Positions 9,579 to 16,342 of a stretch of 64,000 nucleotides of DNA are shown here, piece by piece (the first letter of the stretch is position 1; each line of letters starts with the position of its first letter). The notes under the pieces were generated by a model. That model was not told where the DNA came from and did no database searches. It was given only the letters and a program-made list of their open reading frames with translations. Position numbers and translations under genes: made by a program. This DNA is from Faucicola sp048551375. Lineage in GTDB: Bacteria > Pseudomonadota > Gammaproteobacteria > Pseudomonadales > Moraxellaceae. Location: contig NZ_JBLYZJ010000002.1 in the NCBI RefSeq assembly GCF_048551375.1, positions 1-64,000 of the forward strand, written 5' to 3'.

Positions 9579-10589
9579 TTAATAGCGATAATTATGAATC
9601 ACAGGCATATTGGGCGTAAAGTCCACATAATAATGATAAGTTTGGTCTTTATCATTGATAATACCATTGCCATCGCTATCCGCTTGGGTGATAAAATAAA
9701 AACGTTGCAAGGCTTCTACCCACTCCGTGTTAGTCAAAAATTGTTCGGCAGGGTGTAGCCGTGTGATGCCTTGCCCAAAATTATCACTCATATACAGAGC
9801 CATTTTTTCTTGAGCGTTCTTTTCTGAACTACTGGATTTTCCTGCCTCATTGACCTCATAGATGACTCGAGGTAATGCCAAATATTTTACCCCATCCACT
9901 TCTAGCATTTTGGTGGTGAATTTTTGATTGACTGAGGTAGGCTTGGTTGGTTGCGTGGGTTGTGGTGTCGAGGCAGGCGTGCTTGCCGTTTGAGCAGAGC
10001 TTTGAGCGGTCTGTTGGGTTGGGGCAGGCGTGTTTTTTGGGGTATAAGATTTATTGGTGTCAAAATAGCGATTGTCTTCAGCAATATAGGGGAAAAATAC
10101 ACGGTGGATTTTATAGGTATTTTGCCCAAAAAGCCGTTGGGTTTTGGCATTGGTAATATTTTCAAACACCAAATTATCAATATCGGTTTGAAAGTCAAAT
10201 AAGCCTATCTTGTTAAAATAAGCGGAGATAATGTCATTGCGATAGTTTGTATCAGATTTGTCCGTGCTGTCACTGGTGGATTTGAGAGCGATGATACCTT
10301 TGCTGTCTTGTAATAGCGTGATGATGGGATGGAGCAAAGCAGGCGTTCCTTCGACATACACAGGCACGCCCAATTGCTGAATTTCAATCGGTGGTGGTGG
10401 CAAGGTGGCAGGCGTTTCTGCGACAATCACCGTTGCCCCTGTGGTGCTAGCGGTTGGTACTTCACTGACCACAGTGCTTGCGGTTTTGGGTTTGGGTGGT
10501 GTAGGGGCTTCAGTGGTGGCATCGGGCGATTTTTGGCAAGCCGTTAGCACCAAAGTGGCAGACAATAAGACGTATTTGATGGCAGACAT
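9579..10589 (-). CDS. Predicted lipoprotein of unknown function
   Basis: Protein of 336 residues with a lipoprotein signal peptide (lipobox LTAC, C18), so probably membrane-anchored in the periplasm. A Pro/Thr-rich linker follows, and a second Gln/Thr/Ser/Pro-rich low-complexity stretch lies near 175-215. The remaining globular parts have no motif I recognise. The ATG at 10589 is chosen because AAGGG lies seven bases upstream; an upstream extension of the frame is unlikely. It is convergent with nothing and lies just behind the terminator of the RNA array. Confidence 0.75.
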   Translation of the reverse strand: MSAIKYVLLSATLVLTACQKSPDATTEAPTPPKPKTASTVVSEVPTASTTGATVIVAETPATLPPPPIEIQQLGVPVYVEGTPALLHPIITLLQDSKGIIALKSTSDSTDKSDTNYRNDIISAYFNKIGLFDFQTDIDNLVFENITNAKTQRLFGQNTYKIHRVFFPYIAEDNRYFDTNKSYTPKNTPAPTQQTAQSSAQTASTPASTPQPTQPTKPTSVNQKFTTKMLEVDGVKYLALPRVIYEVNEAGKSSSSEKNAQEKMALYMSDNFGQGITRLHPAEQFLTNTEWVEALQRFYFITQADSDGNGIINDKDQTYHYYVDFTPNMPVIHNYRY

Positions 10590-10691
10590 ATTTCGCCCTT
10601 TATTTTTGGGGTTTTGGAGTAGAAAAAAACTACAGGCTATCATACTGCAAATGTTGTGAAATTAACAAGATATCCAAACCAAAACTGACAC

Positions 10692-10729
10692 AAAAAAGCC
10701 ATGATTAGACTGGCTAAACATGGCTTTTT
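10692..10729 (-). terminator. Intrinsic terminator of the Y RNA array
   Basis: An 11-bp perfect stem (AAAAAGCCATG / CATGGCTTTTT) with a 15-16 nt loop runs into a T tract on the minus strand. It lies 16 bp after the last structured RNA unit and marks the end of the rsr-yrl transcript. Confidence 0.85.
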
Positions 10730-10744
10730 GATAAAAATGAAGGG

Positions 10745-10882
10745 GCTAAAGACCAGTGTTAAAAAGACGTTACGTTGCTCTACCGACTGAGCTACTGCCT
10801 CATAATAAAAGGTGAAGCAGGAGGGACTCGAACCCTCGACACACGGATTAATAATCATGTAGTCTTTTTGGCATTCTTTAGC
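10745..10882 (-). ncRNA. Y RNA-like unit 4 with a circularly permuted tRNA-Asn-like module
   Basis: Stem 1 is GCTAAAGA (10882-10875) with TCTTTAGC (10752-10745), 8/8 pairs. Then come ATGCC, stem 2 AAAAAGAC (10869-10862) with GTCTTTTT (10768-10761), 8/8 pairs, TACAT on the left and AACACTGG on the right. Inside is a permuted tRNA. First is the 3' half: TTAATCCGTGTGTC (one base from the same segment of E. coli tRNA-Asn), T-arm GAGGG-TTCGAGT-CCCTC and acceptor strand CTGCTTC. A 12-nt loop follows, then the 5' half: acceptor GAGGCAG (7 pairs, one G-U), TA, D-arm GCTC-AGTCGGTA-GAGC. The module opens at the anticodon. Downstream of rsr, this fits a YrlA-type RNA. Confidence 0.82.
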
Positions 10883-10907
10883 AATTTGTAAAACGTTTAA
10901 AAAGGGT

Positions 10908-11056
10908 GTCAACGACCAAATTTGATAAGATTTCTTACTTTTTGCGTTTGCCCTTCCGCCACAATACCCAAAGGTTATTTAGGTATTGGTAGGACTCGAA
11001 CCTACAGGTCATTACTGACGAAAAGTCCCTATGTAATCTTATCGGCATTCGCTGAC
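10908..11056 (-). ncRNA. Y RNA-like unit 3 with a circularly permuted type II (Leu-like) tRNA module
   Basis: Stem 1 is GTCAGCGA (11056-11049) with TCGTTGAC (10915-10908), 8 pairs with one G-U. Stem 2 is GATAAGATT (11043-11035) with AATCTTATC (10932-10924), 9/9 pairs. ATGCC lies on the left and AAATTTGG on the right. The interior reads as a permuted tRNA: a variable-arm hairpin GTCA-gtaa-TGAC (11019-11008), T-arm GTAGG-TTCGAGT-CCTAC (11005-10989), acceptor CAATACC, a 13-nt loop, acceptor GGTATTG (7/7 pairs), TG, and D-arm GCG-N10-CGC. The GTGGCGGAA-like segment and long variable arm resemble tRNA-Leu. There is no normal anticodon arm. Confidence 0.82.
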
Positions 11057-11058
11057 GA

Positions 11059-11164
11059 TTTTGATAAACCAAATTGGATAGATGTATCCACTACATTGAG
11101 TGGTAAGGATTTGAACCTTTTTGCTTTCGCTTTACCATGTAATCTATCACACATTTTATCAAAA
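11059..11164 (-). ncRNA. Y RNA-like unit 2 with a reduced T-arm module
   Basis: Stem 1 is TTTTGATAAA (11164-11155) with TTTATCAAAA (11068-11059), 10/10 pairs. Stem 2 is GATAGAT (11148-11142) with ATCTATC (11083-11077), 7/7 pairs. ATGTGT lies on the left, TACAT after stem 2, and CAATTTGG on the right. The interior keeps only a small GC-GAAA-GC hairpin, a T-arm AAGG-TTCAAAT-CCTT with a canonical T-loop, and an acceptor-like hairpin CCACT-caatgt-AGTGG. I see no D-arm. It begins 2 nt after unit 1 and ends 2 nt before unit 3. Confidence 0.75.
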
Positions 11165-11166
11165 GG

Positions 11167-11235
11167 TATCGCTAACCAAGAATGTTATGACATAGATATC
11201 ATAGCAGGATGTAGTCATAACGGCATTTAGCGATA
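11167..11235 (-). ncRNA. Y RNA-like unit 1, stem-only form
   Basis: Stem 1 is TATCGCTAA (11235-11227) with TTAGCGATA (11175-11167), 9/9 pairs. Stem 2 is GTTATGAC (11221-11214) with GTCATAAC (11191-11184), 8/8 pairs. The left internal strand is ATGCC, TACAT follows stem 2, and the right internal strand is ATTCTTGG. The terminal loop is 22 nt with no T- or D-arm. It begins where transcription from the promoter at 11239-11270 should start, so it is probably the 5' end of the array. Confidence 0.72.
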
Positions 11236-11238
11236 AAT

Positions 11239-11270
11239 ATTATATTAAAAAATAATAAACATAATGTCAA
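11239..11270 (-). promoter_or_regulatory. Sigma-70-like promoter for the Y RNA array
   Basis: On the minus strand, TTGACA (11270-11265), a 17-bp spacer and TAATAT (11247-11242), with an overlapping TATAAT at 11244-11239. It lies between the rsr stop codon and RNA unit 1. The array could therefore be made independently of the sigma-54 promoter that drives rsr. Confidence 0.7.
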
Positions 11271-11289
11271 GTATTTTTTAATTGTTTTT

Positions 11290-13011
11290 TTAAGATGTTG
11301 GCAACACGATTTTGTCAACTTTACCTACCCAATGGTCAGCTTGTAATTGACCTTTGGCGAATAAATCAATCATACGAAATACTTCATCGCCAAACCCACC
11401 GACATTTAGCACATCTTCACGCTCACGGGCTTGGCTATGCGTGTAAGGTTGCACATCGACACAAATCAGTTTGGCATTGGGATTGCGTTTTTTCAGCTTA
11501 TCCCATTGTGCCATCATCTGCGTGCCTCGCCCATAGTGGGGGTCAGCCCATGATTCATTATCCGAGAAATAAATCATCACATCCACGTTGGCATTTTCTT
11601 GGTTCAAACGCTCAAGCGGAATTGAAACCGCCGTACCGCCACCGCATAGGCTTGCCAATTCAGTCGCCAAGGCAAACACATCAATGTCAACAGGTGGTGC
11701 TGGCGTTGTTGGTATTGACGGTTGTTTTGCCAGTTTTTCATCGGCTTTTTGTTGGCGAAATAAGCGTGACTGGGCGATTTTTTGCATCATGCTGTTTGGC
11801 ACGGTTTGCTCGGCTTGTTTTGCCAAAGCTTTGACTTGAGCCGATGTTTTGAGGGCTTCAAGCGATTTTACCATGCGTAATTCGGTGTCAAACGGCATAA
11901 TGCGAGCCGTTGGATTGGCTTTCTTTATCGCTGCCGCAAATAACGCTGCCGCATCGACACAACGCACCACCGAAGTCGCCCCACGGCGATAGCCTGTGAC
12001 TGGCGAACTCATCGAACCAGACACATCGACCGCCACCACGATATTGCCGTCTAACACAGGCACATTAGCAAGGGCAGTGGTCATGGCATTGGCAAGGGCA
12101 TCTTTGACCACGCTTGGCACTTTGCTATCCAACGCTGACCAAGTGGTATAAAGCTGATAAGGAAATACGCCACTTTTTCGCACAGCGGTCGCATCTGCCA
12201 ATTTATCAGCGATAATCTCGCTCATACCGTCCACCCCAAACACGCCATGACGAGCAAAGGTGTTTAAGTTCATCCGAAGCATTTGCCAGTTGCCGTTTTT
12301 GGCGATGGTCGCCCAATGTGCGGTCGTCAAATCAAGCGACATCAACATTTGTAATGGCACATCTGGCAAAGGTTGGCTATTATCCGCTTGGAATGCCACA
12401 AGTTGTTGCACCAAAGTCGGCAAATTCTCAAGTTTATAATCACGTCCTAGCGTCCATTGGTACAATGCCTCTTGACGCTCATCATCTGGGCGTGGGTGGG
12501 TCATGCGTAGCACATCGCCAAGCGTGGGCGAGTTGCCAATGTTGGCAGACACATAGCGGTAATCTGACGCATCGGCAAGCCACTCATTGACTTGTTTTTT
12601 GGCAAGGCTACCAAGCGACTTGCGACCGACCACGCCTGAACGCATGATTTGCACAAAATTACGCAACTGTTTACCATTGTCAACGACTTGGTTAAAAACC
12701 GCTTTAAACAAGGGTTGACCGTCTTCACGAGTGGCAAGCAGTGCTAATAGCAACACAGGTACGTCTTTCATACGGCTATGATGGCGACCATACACGGCTA
12801 CTTTTGCCAAAAATTCGCTATCAACTTTGGTTGCAGTGGCAAGGATTTGGTCAAGTTGGGTATTGGCATCGACATAAAAAGTATGGTTCAATGTACCTGT
12901 ACTCACGAGTTGAGCCAATGCTTGTTTTGGGGTCAAGGCGTAAGCTTTGCCACCTGCTTCGTTCAGCGTGTCGGTGGATTTTGAGTGGTTGTTAAATAGT
13001 TGTTTGTTCAT
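11290..13011 (-). CDS. rsr: Ro60 orthologue with TROVE and vWA domains
   Basis: Ring-shaped RNA-binding protein of 573 residues that binds Y RNAs and works with exonucleases in RNA degradation and surveillance. Residues 1 to about 315 form the TROVE/HEAT-repeat ring. A vWA domain follows with an intact MIDAS: D329, S331, S333 (DVSGS), and T460 in GGGT. A charged Gln/Lys/Pro-rich insert (about 395-440) splits the vWA domain. The start is the ATG at 13011, with AAGGAG six bases upstream. A sigma-54 promoter precedes it, the activator rtcR is divergent, and four Y RNA-like units follow on the same strand. The rtcBA genes usually found with rsr in RNA-repair operons are missing here. Confidence 0.93.
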   Translation of the reverse strand: MNKQLFNNHSKSTDTLNEAGGKAYALTPKQALAQLVSTGTLNHTFYVDANTQLDQILATATKVDSEFLAKVAVYGRHHSRMKDVPVLLLALLATREDGQPLFKAVFNQVVDNGKQLRNFVQIMRSGVVGRKSLGSLAKKQVNEWLADASDYRYVSANIGNSPTLGDVLRMTHPRPDDERQEALYQWTLGRDYKLENLPTLVQQLVAFQADNSQPLPDVPLQMLMSLDLTTAHWATIAKNGNWQMLRMNLNTFARHGVFGVDGMSEIIADKLADATAVRKSGVFPYQLYTTWSALDSKVPSVVKDALANAMTTALANVPVLDGNIVVAVDVSGSMSSPVTGYRRGATSVVRCVDAAALFAAAIKKANPTARIMPFDTELRMVKSLEALKTSAQVKALAKQAEQTVPNSMMQKIAQSRLFRQQKADEKLAKQPSIPTTPAPPVDIDVFALATELASLCGGGTAVSIPLERLNQENANVDVMIYFSDNESWADPHYGRGTQMMAQWDKLKKRNPNAKLICVDVQPYTHSQAREREDVLNVGGFGDEVFRMIDLFAKGQLQADHWVGKVDKIVLPTS

Positions 13012-13085
13012 GGCTTGCTCCTTAGCATTCGATTTGGGATTGTCTTTTATTCATCGACTAATTTATTTGCATCATGTATATCACT

Positions 13086-13105
13086 TTGCTAAAGGCGTGC
13101 CAACC
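13086..13105 (-). promoter_or_regulatory. Sigma-54 (-24/-12) promoter of rsr
   Basis: The minus strand reads TTGGCACGCCTTTAGCAA, with GG at 13101-13100 and GC at 13089-13088 exactly ten bases apart, matching TGGCAC-N5-TTGCA with one change. It lies 77 bp before the rsr ATG. An imperfect inverted repeat TAGTTTTA-N4-TAAAATTA at 13212-13231, about 110 bp further upstream, is a possible but unproven RtcR site. Confidence 0.85.
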
Positions 13106-13260
13106 TTTGAAATTTTATAAAAATAATTTTTAAATGATTGATTTTTGTATGATTAAAAATTCAATATTAAAATTTAAATAAAGACGATACTAAATAAAGA
13201 ATGTTTTATTATAGTTTTAAATCTAAAATTATAGAATATATTATATAAGGGGTGGCAATA

Positions 13261-13596
13261 ATGTTGGTTAAGTTAAAAGAAAATTTTGATTCAATTTATC
13301 AGTCATTAAATGGATTGACGATTGGTAAAATATATTTTGTCGTTGAAATATCAAATGAGAGATTAAGGGTCATCAATGATAAGTTTGAGCCGATATGTTA
13401 CCCAATGGAAATGTTTGCAGTAGTTGATAATAATTTAGGTGATGATTGGGTAGTGAGTTTGTGTTCAGACAATGAGTTTTATCTTTCGCCGAAAGTGTTG
13501 TCTGACCGCTACTTTTTTGAAGATTTGTTTGATAATAAAGATAATTCTATGAAAATTTGGCGTGCTTTTCTTATTGAAAATAAAATGATAACTTGA
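13261..13596 (+). CDS. Small protein of unknown function between rsr and rtcR
   Basis: Protein of 111 residues that I do not recognise. It is rich in Asp/Asn/Phe/Tyr and predicted cytosolic, with no signal or membrane segment. The base composition is clearly AT-richer than its neighbours, suggesting transfer or low constraint. The ATG at 13261 has AAGGGG eight bases upstream; an in-frame GTG at 13252 overlaps that site. It ends 28 bp before rtcR on the same strand, so the two are probably co-transcribed, and it separates rtcR from the divergent rsr promoter. Confidence 0.65.
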   Translation: MLVKLKENFDSIYQSLNGLTIGKIYFVVEISNERLRVINDKFEPICYPMEMFAVVDNNLGDDWVVSLCSDNEFYLSPKVLSDRYFFEDLFDNKDNSMKIWRAFLIENKMIT

Positions 13597-13624
13597 TTCA
13601 CCACTAAAAAGATTAGGAAAAATA

Positions 13625-15307
13625 GTGAAAACCACCATTATTAGCATTCTCGGCACGACCCTCGATAACGGCTTTAACCCAAACCGTTGGCAACGCTGGC
13701 GACCCAACGTCAGCCTATGTATGCACGATGATTTGGCAGTCGATGAACTCTACCTAATCCACAACAAACGAGCTGAACCCCTCTATCAACAAGTCAAAGC
13801 CGACATTGCCACCGTCAGCCCCACCACCCAAGTGTATTCCATTCCTCAAGAGCAGAACGACCCTTGGGACTTTGCCGAAGTGTATGGTAAGTTATTGGCG
13901 GTTTGTGACAACTTTGATTTTGATAGCGATACCCAATATTTTGTTCATCTTACCACAGGCACACACGTTGCTCAGATTTGTTGGTTTTTGCTGATTAACA
14001 ATCGTTTTTTACCTGCCAAAATTTTACAAACTGCACCACCAACCAAAAAACAAATTGATAAAAAACAAGCGGTTAAAAATCAAGGCGATAAACCACATGA
14101 CAATCAGCGTTTCGCAGGGCAGTATCAAATCATCGACCTTGATTTATCTCGTTATGATGAATTGACCGCCAGTTTTTTGGCAAAACAGCAAGCCAATGTC
14201 GCCACTCTCAAAACCAATATCGCCACCCAAAACCCCACCTATAACCAATTGATTGAGCAAATCGAAAAGGTCGCCAGTCGCTCAACTGCACCGATTTTGT
14301 TGATTGGAGCGACAGGGGCAGGCAAGTCACGGCTAGCACGCCAGCTGTATACCATCAAACGACAGCAACAGCAGATTGGCGGTGAATTTATTGATATCAA
14401 CTGTGCGACTTTGCGAGGCGATACGGCGAGTTCGATGTTGTTTGGTCATGCCAAAGGGTCGTTTACAGGGGCGGTGAGTAGCCGAGAGGGATTGCTCAAA
14501 AAAGCTGATGGTGGACTGTTGTTTTTGGATGAGATTGGCGAGTTGGGACTCGATGAGCAAGCCATGTTATTGACCGCACTTGAAACAGGGGAATTTTATC
14601 CTGTCGGTAGTGATAAGCCTGTGAATGTCAGCTTGCAACTGATGGCAGGCACGAATAAAGATTTGCGGTTGGCGGTGCAACAAGGCACATTTCGAGAAGA
14701 TTTGTTTTCACGGCTCAATACTTGGACGTTTTTTTTGCCATCGCTAAAAGAGCGGATTGCCGATTTGCCTGCCAATATTGACTATGAGTTGGCACGACTT
14801 GGTAATTTGGCACAGGTGAATTACCGCTTTGAGCCAAAAGCATTGCAATGTTACCTTGAGTTTGCTAAAAGTGAACAAGCGGTATGGGCAGGCAATTTTC
14901 GGGATTTGACCGCCAGTATGGCTCGCTTAACGACTTTGGCGGATGATTTTGAAATTAGCCTAAATGATGTCAATGAAGAAATTATACGCTTGCAAAACTT
15001 GTGGGCTGTTCATCTATCAACAGCGTCTGCACAAGACAATGAAACCGAAAAAACGGATGATTTGTTATTATCCCAATATTTAAGCGATAAGCAAATCAAT
15101 GAGTTAGACGAGTTTGATAAATTTCAATTAATTGCTGTGATAAAGGTATGTTTACAAGCCAAACGCCAAGGCAAAAATCAAGCGGAAGTGGGGCGGTATT
15201 TGTTTAATCATTCACGAGAAAAACTCAAAAATCCCAATGATAGTGATAGACTCCGCAAATTTTTGTTAAAATTTGGGCTAAAATATGATGATTTGGTCGA
15301 AGGCTAG
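13625..15307 (+). CDS. rtcR: Sigma-54-dependent RNA-repair activator RtcR
   Basis: Transcription activator of 560 residues. The N-terminal ~185 residues are the RtcR CARF-type sensor; family members respond to RNA ends carrying 2',3'-cyclic phosphate such as tRNA fragments. An AAA+ domain follows: Walker A GATGAGKS (228-235), the sigma-54 contact loop GSFTGA (278-283, Ser in place of the usual Ala) and Walker B LLFLDE (D302, E303). The C-terminus is a helical DNA-binding region. The start is GTG at 13625 with AGGA upstream. Its target is presumably the -24/-12 promoter of the divergent rsr. Confidence 0.93.
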   Translation: MKTTIISILGTTLDNGFNPNRWQRWRPNVSLCMHDDLAVDELYLIHNKRAEPLYQQVKADIATVSPTTQVYSIPQEQNDPWDFAEVYGKLLAVCDNFDFDSDTQYFVHLTTGTHVAQICWFLLINNRFLPAKILQTAPPTKKQIDKKQAVKNQGDKPHDNQRFAGQYQIIDLDLSRYDELTASFLAKQQANVATLKTNIATQNPTYNQLIEQIEKVASRSTAPILLIGATGAGKSRLARQLYTIKRQQQQIGGEFIDINCATLRGDTASSMLFGHAKGSFTGAVSSREGLLKKADGGLLFLDEIGELGLDEQAMLLTALETGEFYPVGSDKPVNVSLQLMAGTNKDLRLAVQQGTFREDLFSRLNTWTFFLPSLKERIADLPANIDYELARLGNLAQVNYRFEPKALQCYLEFAKSEQAVWAGNFRDLTASMARLTTLADDFEISLNDVNEEIIRLQNLWAVHLSTASAQDNETEKTDDLLLSQYLSDKQINELDEFDKFQLIAVIKVCLQAKRQGKNQAEVGRYLFNHSREKLKNPNDSDRLRKFLLKFGLKYDDLVEG

Positions 15308-15490
15308 CGTCATTGGTTTGAAAATTTTGTACGATTATCCCCAAAAGTAGCTATTTCTAAAATTTAAGCTATAATAGGTAAATTTGACGGGTTCAAGTTG
15401 ATAGGGTAAAGTTGAGCATATCCAGTTTATCCCATCATAAACAACCAACCAACACCACCCATTGCCCCCTAAAACCTAGTGAGCGAATGA

Positions 15491-16261
15491 ATGTTTGAGC
15501 AACAACTCAGCCTTGATTTACATATCAAACAAGATGCCAGTATCAGTGACTTTGCAGGGCCGGGGTGGGAGTCGATTATTGACGTGGTTCGGCAAATGCA
15601 CGTTGGGCTGTTACAACAATTGTATTTGTATGGCGAGCAAGACACAGGAAAATCCCACCTATTATCGGCAATCAGCGAATCATTTCGTGAGATTGGGCAG
15701 TCAGTGATTTATCTATCATTGCGTGAGCTGATAGACGCTGACCCTATGGTGGTGTCAGGGCTTGAAACCATGCAGGTGATTGCCCTTGATGATATCGAGG
15801 CGTTGCAAGGGCGAGTCAATTGGCAGGAAGCGATTTTTCATCTGATTAATTTGGCACATGAACACCAATCTACGCTGATTTTTGCCAGTCGATTGCCTGT
15901 GAACCAATTGGATTTTGAGCTAAAAGACTTGATGTCACGCCTTGCCAAATCACCGACTTATCAGCTCCCCTCTGGACAAAACCGCCTTGACCGTCAGTTG
16001 ATTTTAGAGGCAGTGCTAAAACGGCGGAATTGGCATTTTGATTCTCGTATCACCGAACATTTACTTAATGAAGGCCCGTACCGAGTGGGGGCGATGTTAG
16101 CGGTGATTAATCACTTACAACCACTATTTTCTAACCTTGAACGCACCTATGTGACCAAAGCCAAAATCCAAGAGGCGGTGAGTATCATCAATGACCAAAC
16201 ATTGACCTATGAGCTACAAGATTTGGCGATTGATGAACATGATGATTTTTTGGACTTTTGA
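15491..16261 (+). CDS. hda: DnaA regulatory inactivator Hda
   Basis: AAA+ protein of 256 residues related to DnaA. With the sliding clamp it stimulates ATP hydrolysis by DnaA after initiation. The N-terminal clamp-binding motif QLSLDL (5-10) is present. The P-loop is GEQDTGKS (48-55), followed by the Walker B-like IALDDIEAL. The length fits the Hda/Hda-like group; full DnaA would have a further C-terminal domain IV. The ATG at 15491 overlaps another ATG just upstream. The 183-bp gap before it has a TATAAT at 15370-15375 but no good -35 that I can see. Confidence 0.9.
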   Translation: MFEQQLSLDLHIKQDASISDFAGPGWESIIDVVRQMHVGLLQQLYLYGEQDTGKSHLLSAISESFREIGQSVIYLSLRELIDADPMVVSGLETMQVIALDDIEALQGRVNWQEAIFHLINLAHEHQSTLIFASRLPVNQLDFELKDLMSRLAKSPTYQLPSGQNRLDRQLILEAVLKRRNWHFDSRITEHLLNEGPYRVGAMLAVINHLQPLFSNLERTYVTKAKIQEAVSIINDQTLTYELQDLAIDEHDDFLDF

Positions 16262-16342
16262 TATCGTTTAACCTTACATTTGTTTTGTAATAACCACCCA
16301 ACCAAAAGCCATTCATAAATAGCCATAACCAAGGAATCCCCC

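Noticed and set aside
10793..10862. Ordinary tRNA gene (T-arm and D-arm sequences are obvious)
   Set aside because: The T-arm comes before the D-arm, acceptor strands are joined by a loop, and there is no complete anticodon arm, so it cannot be a standard tRNA.
10640..11230. Open frames of about 90-100 codons over the RNA array on both strands
   Set aside because: They run across the structured RNAs, lack ribosome binding sites and encode no recognisable protein.
10745..11235. Permuted group I intron around tRNA exons
   Set aside because: The repeated TACAT segments look slightly like a group I core, but no P3-P8 pairing is visible and the flanking stems are simple helices of 7-10 bp repeated in four units.
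10745..11235. Decayed tRNA pseudogene cluster or phage attachment site
   Set aside because: All eight stems remain paired despite different sequences, which decay would not preserve, and there is no integrase or duplicated attachment sequence nearby.
13625..15307. CRISPR-associated CARF effector
   Set aside because: The CARF-like N-terminus is joined to a sigma-54 AAA+ activator domain and lies beside rsr, which is the RtcR arrangement; there is no nuclease domain or CRISPR locus.
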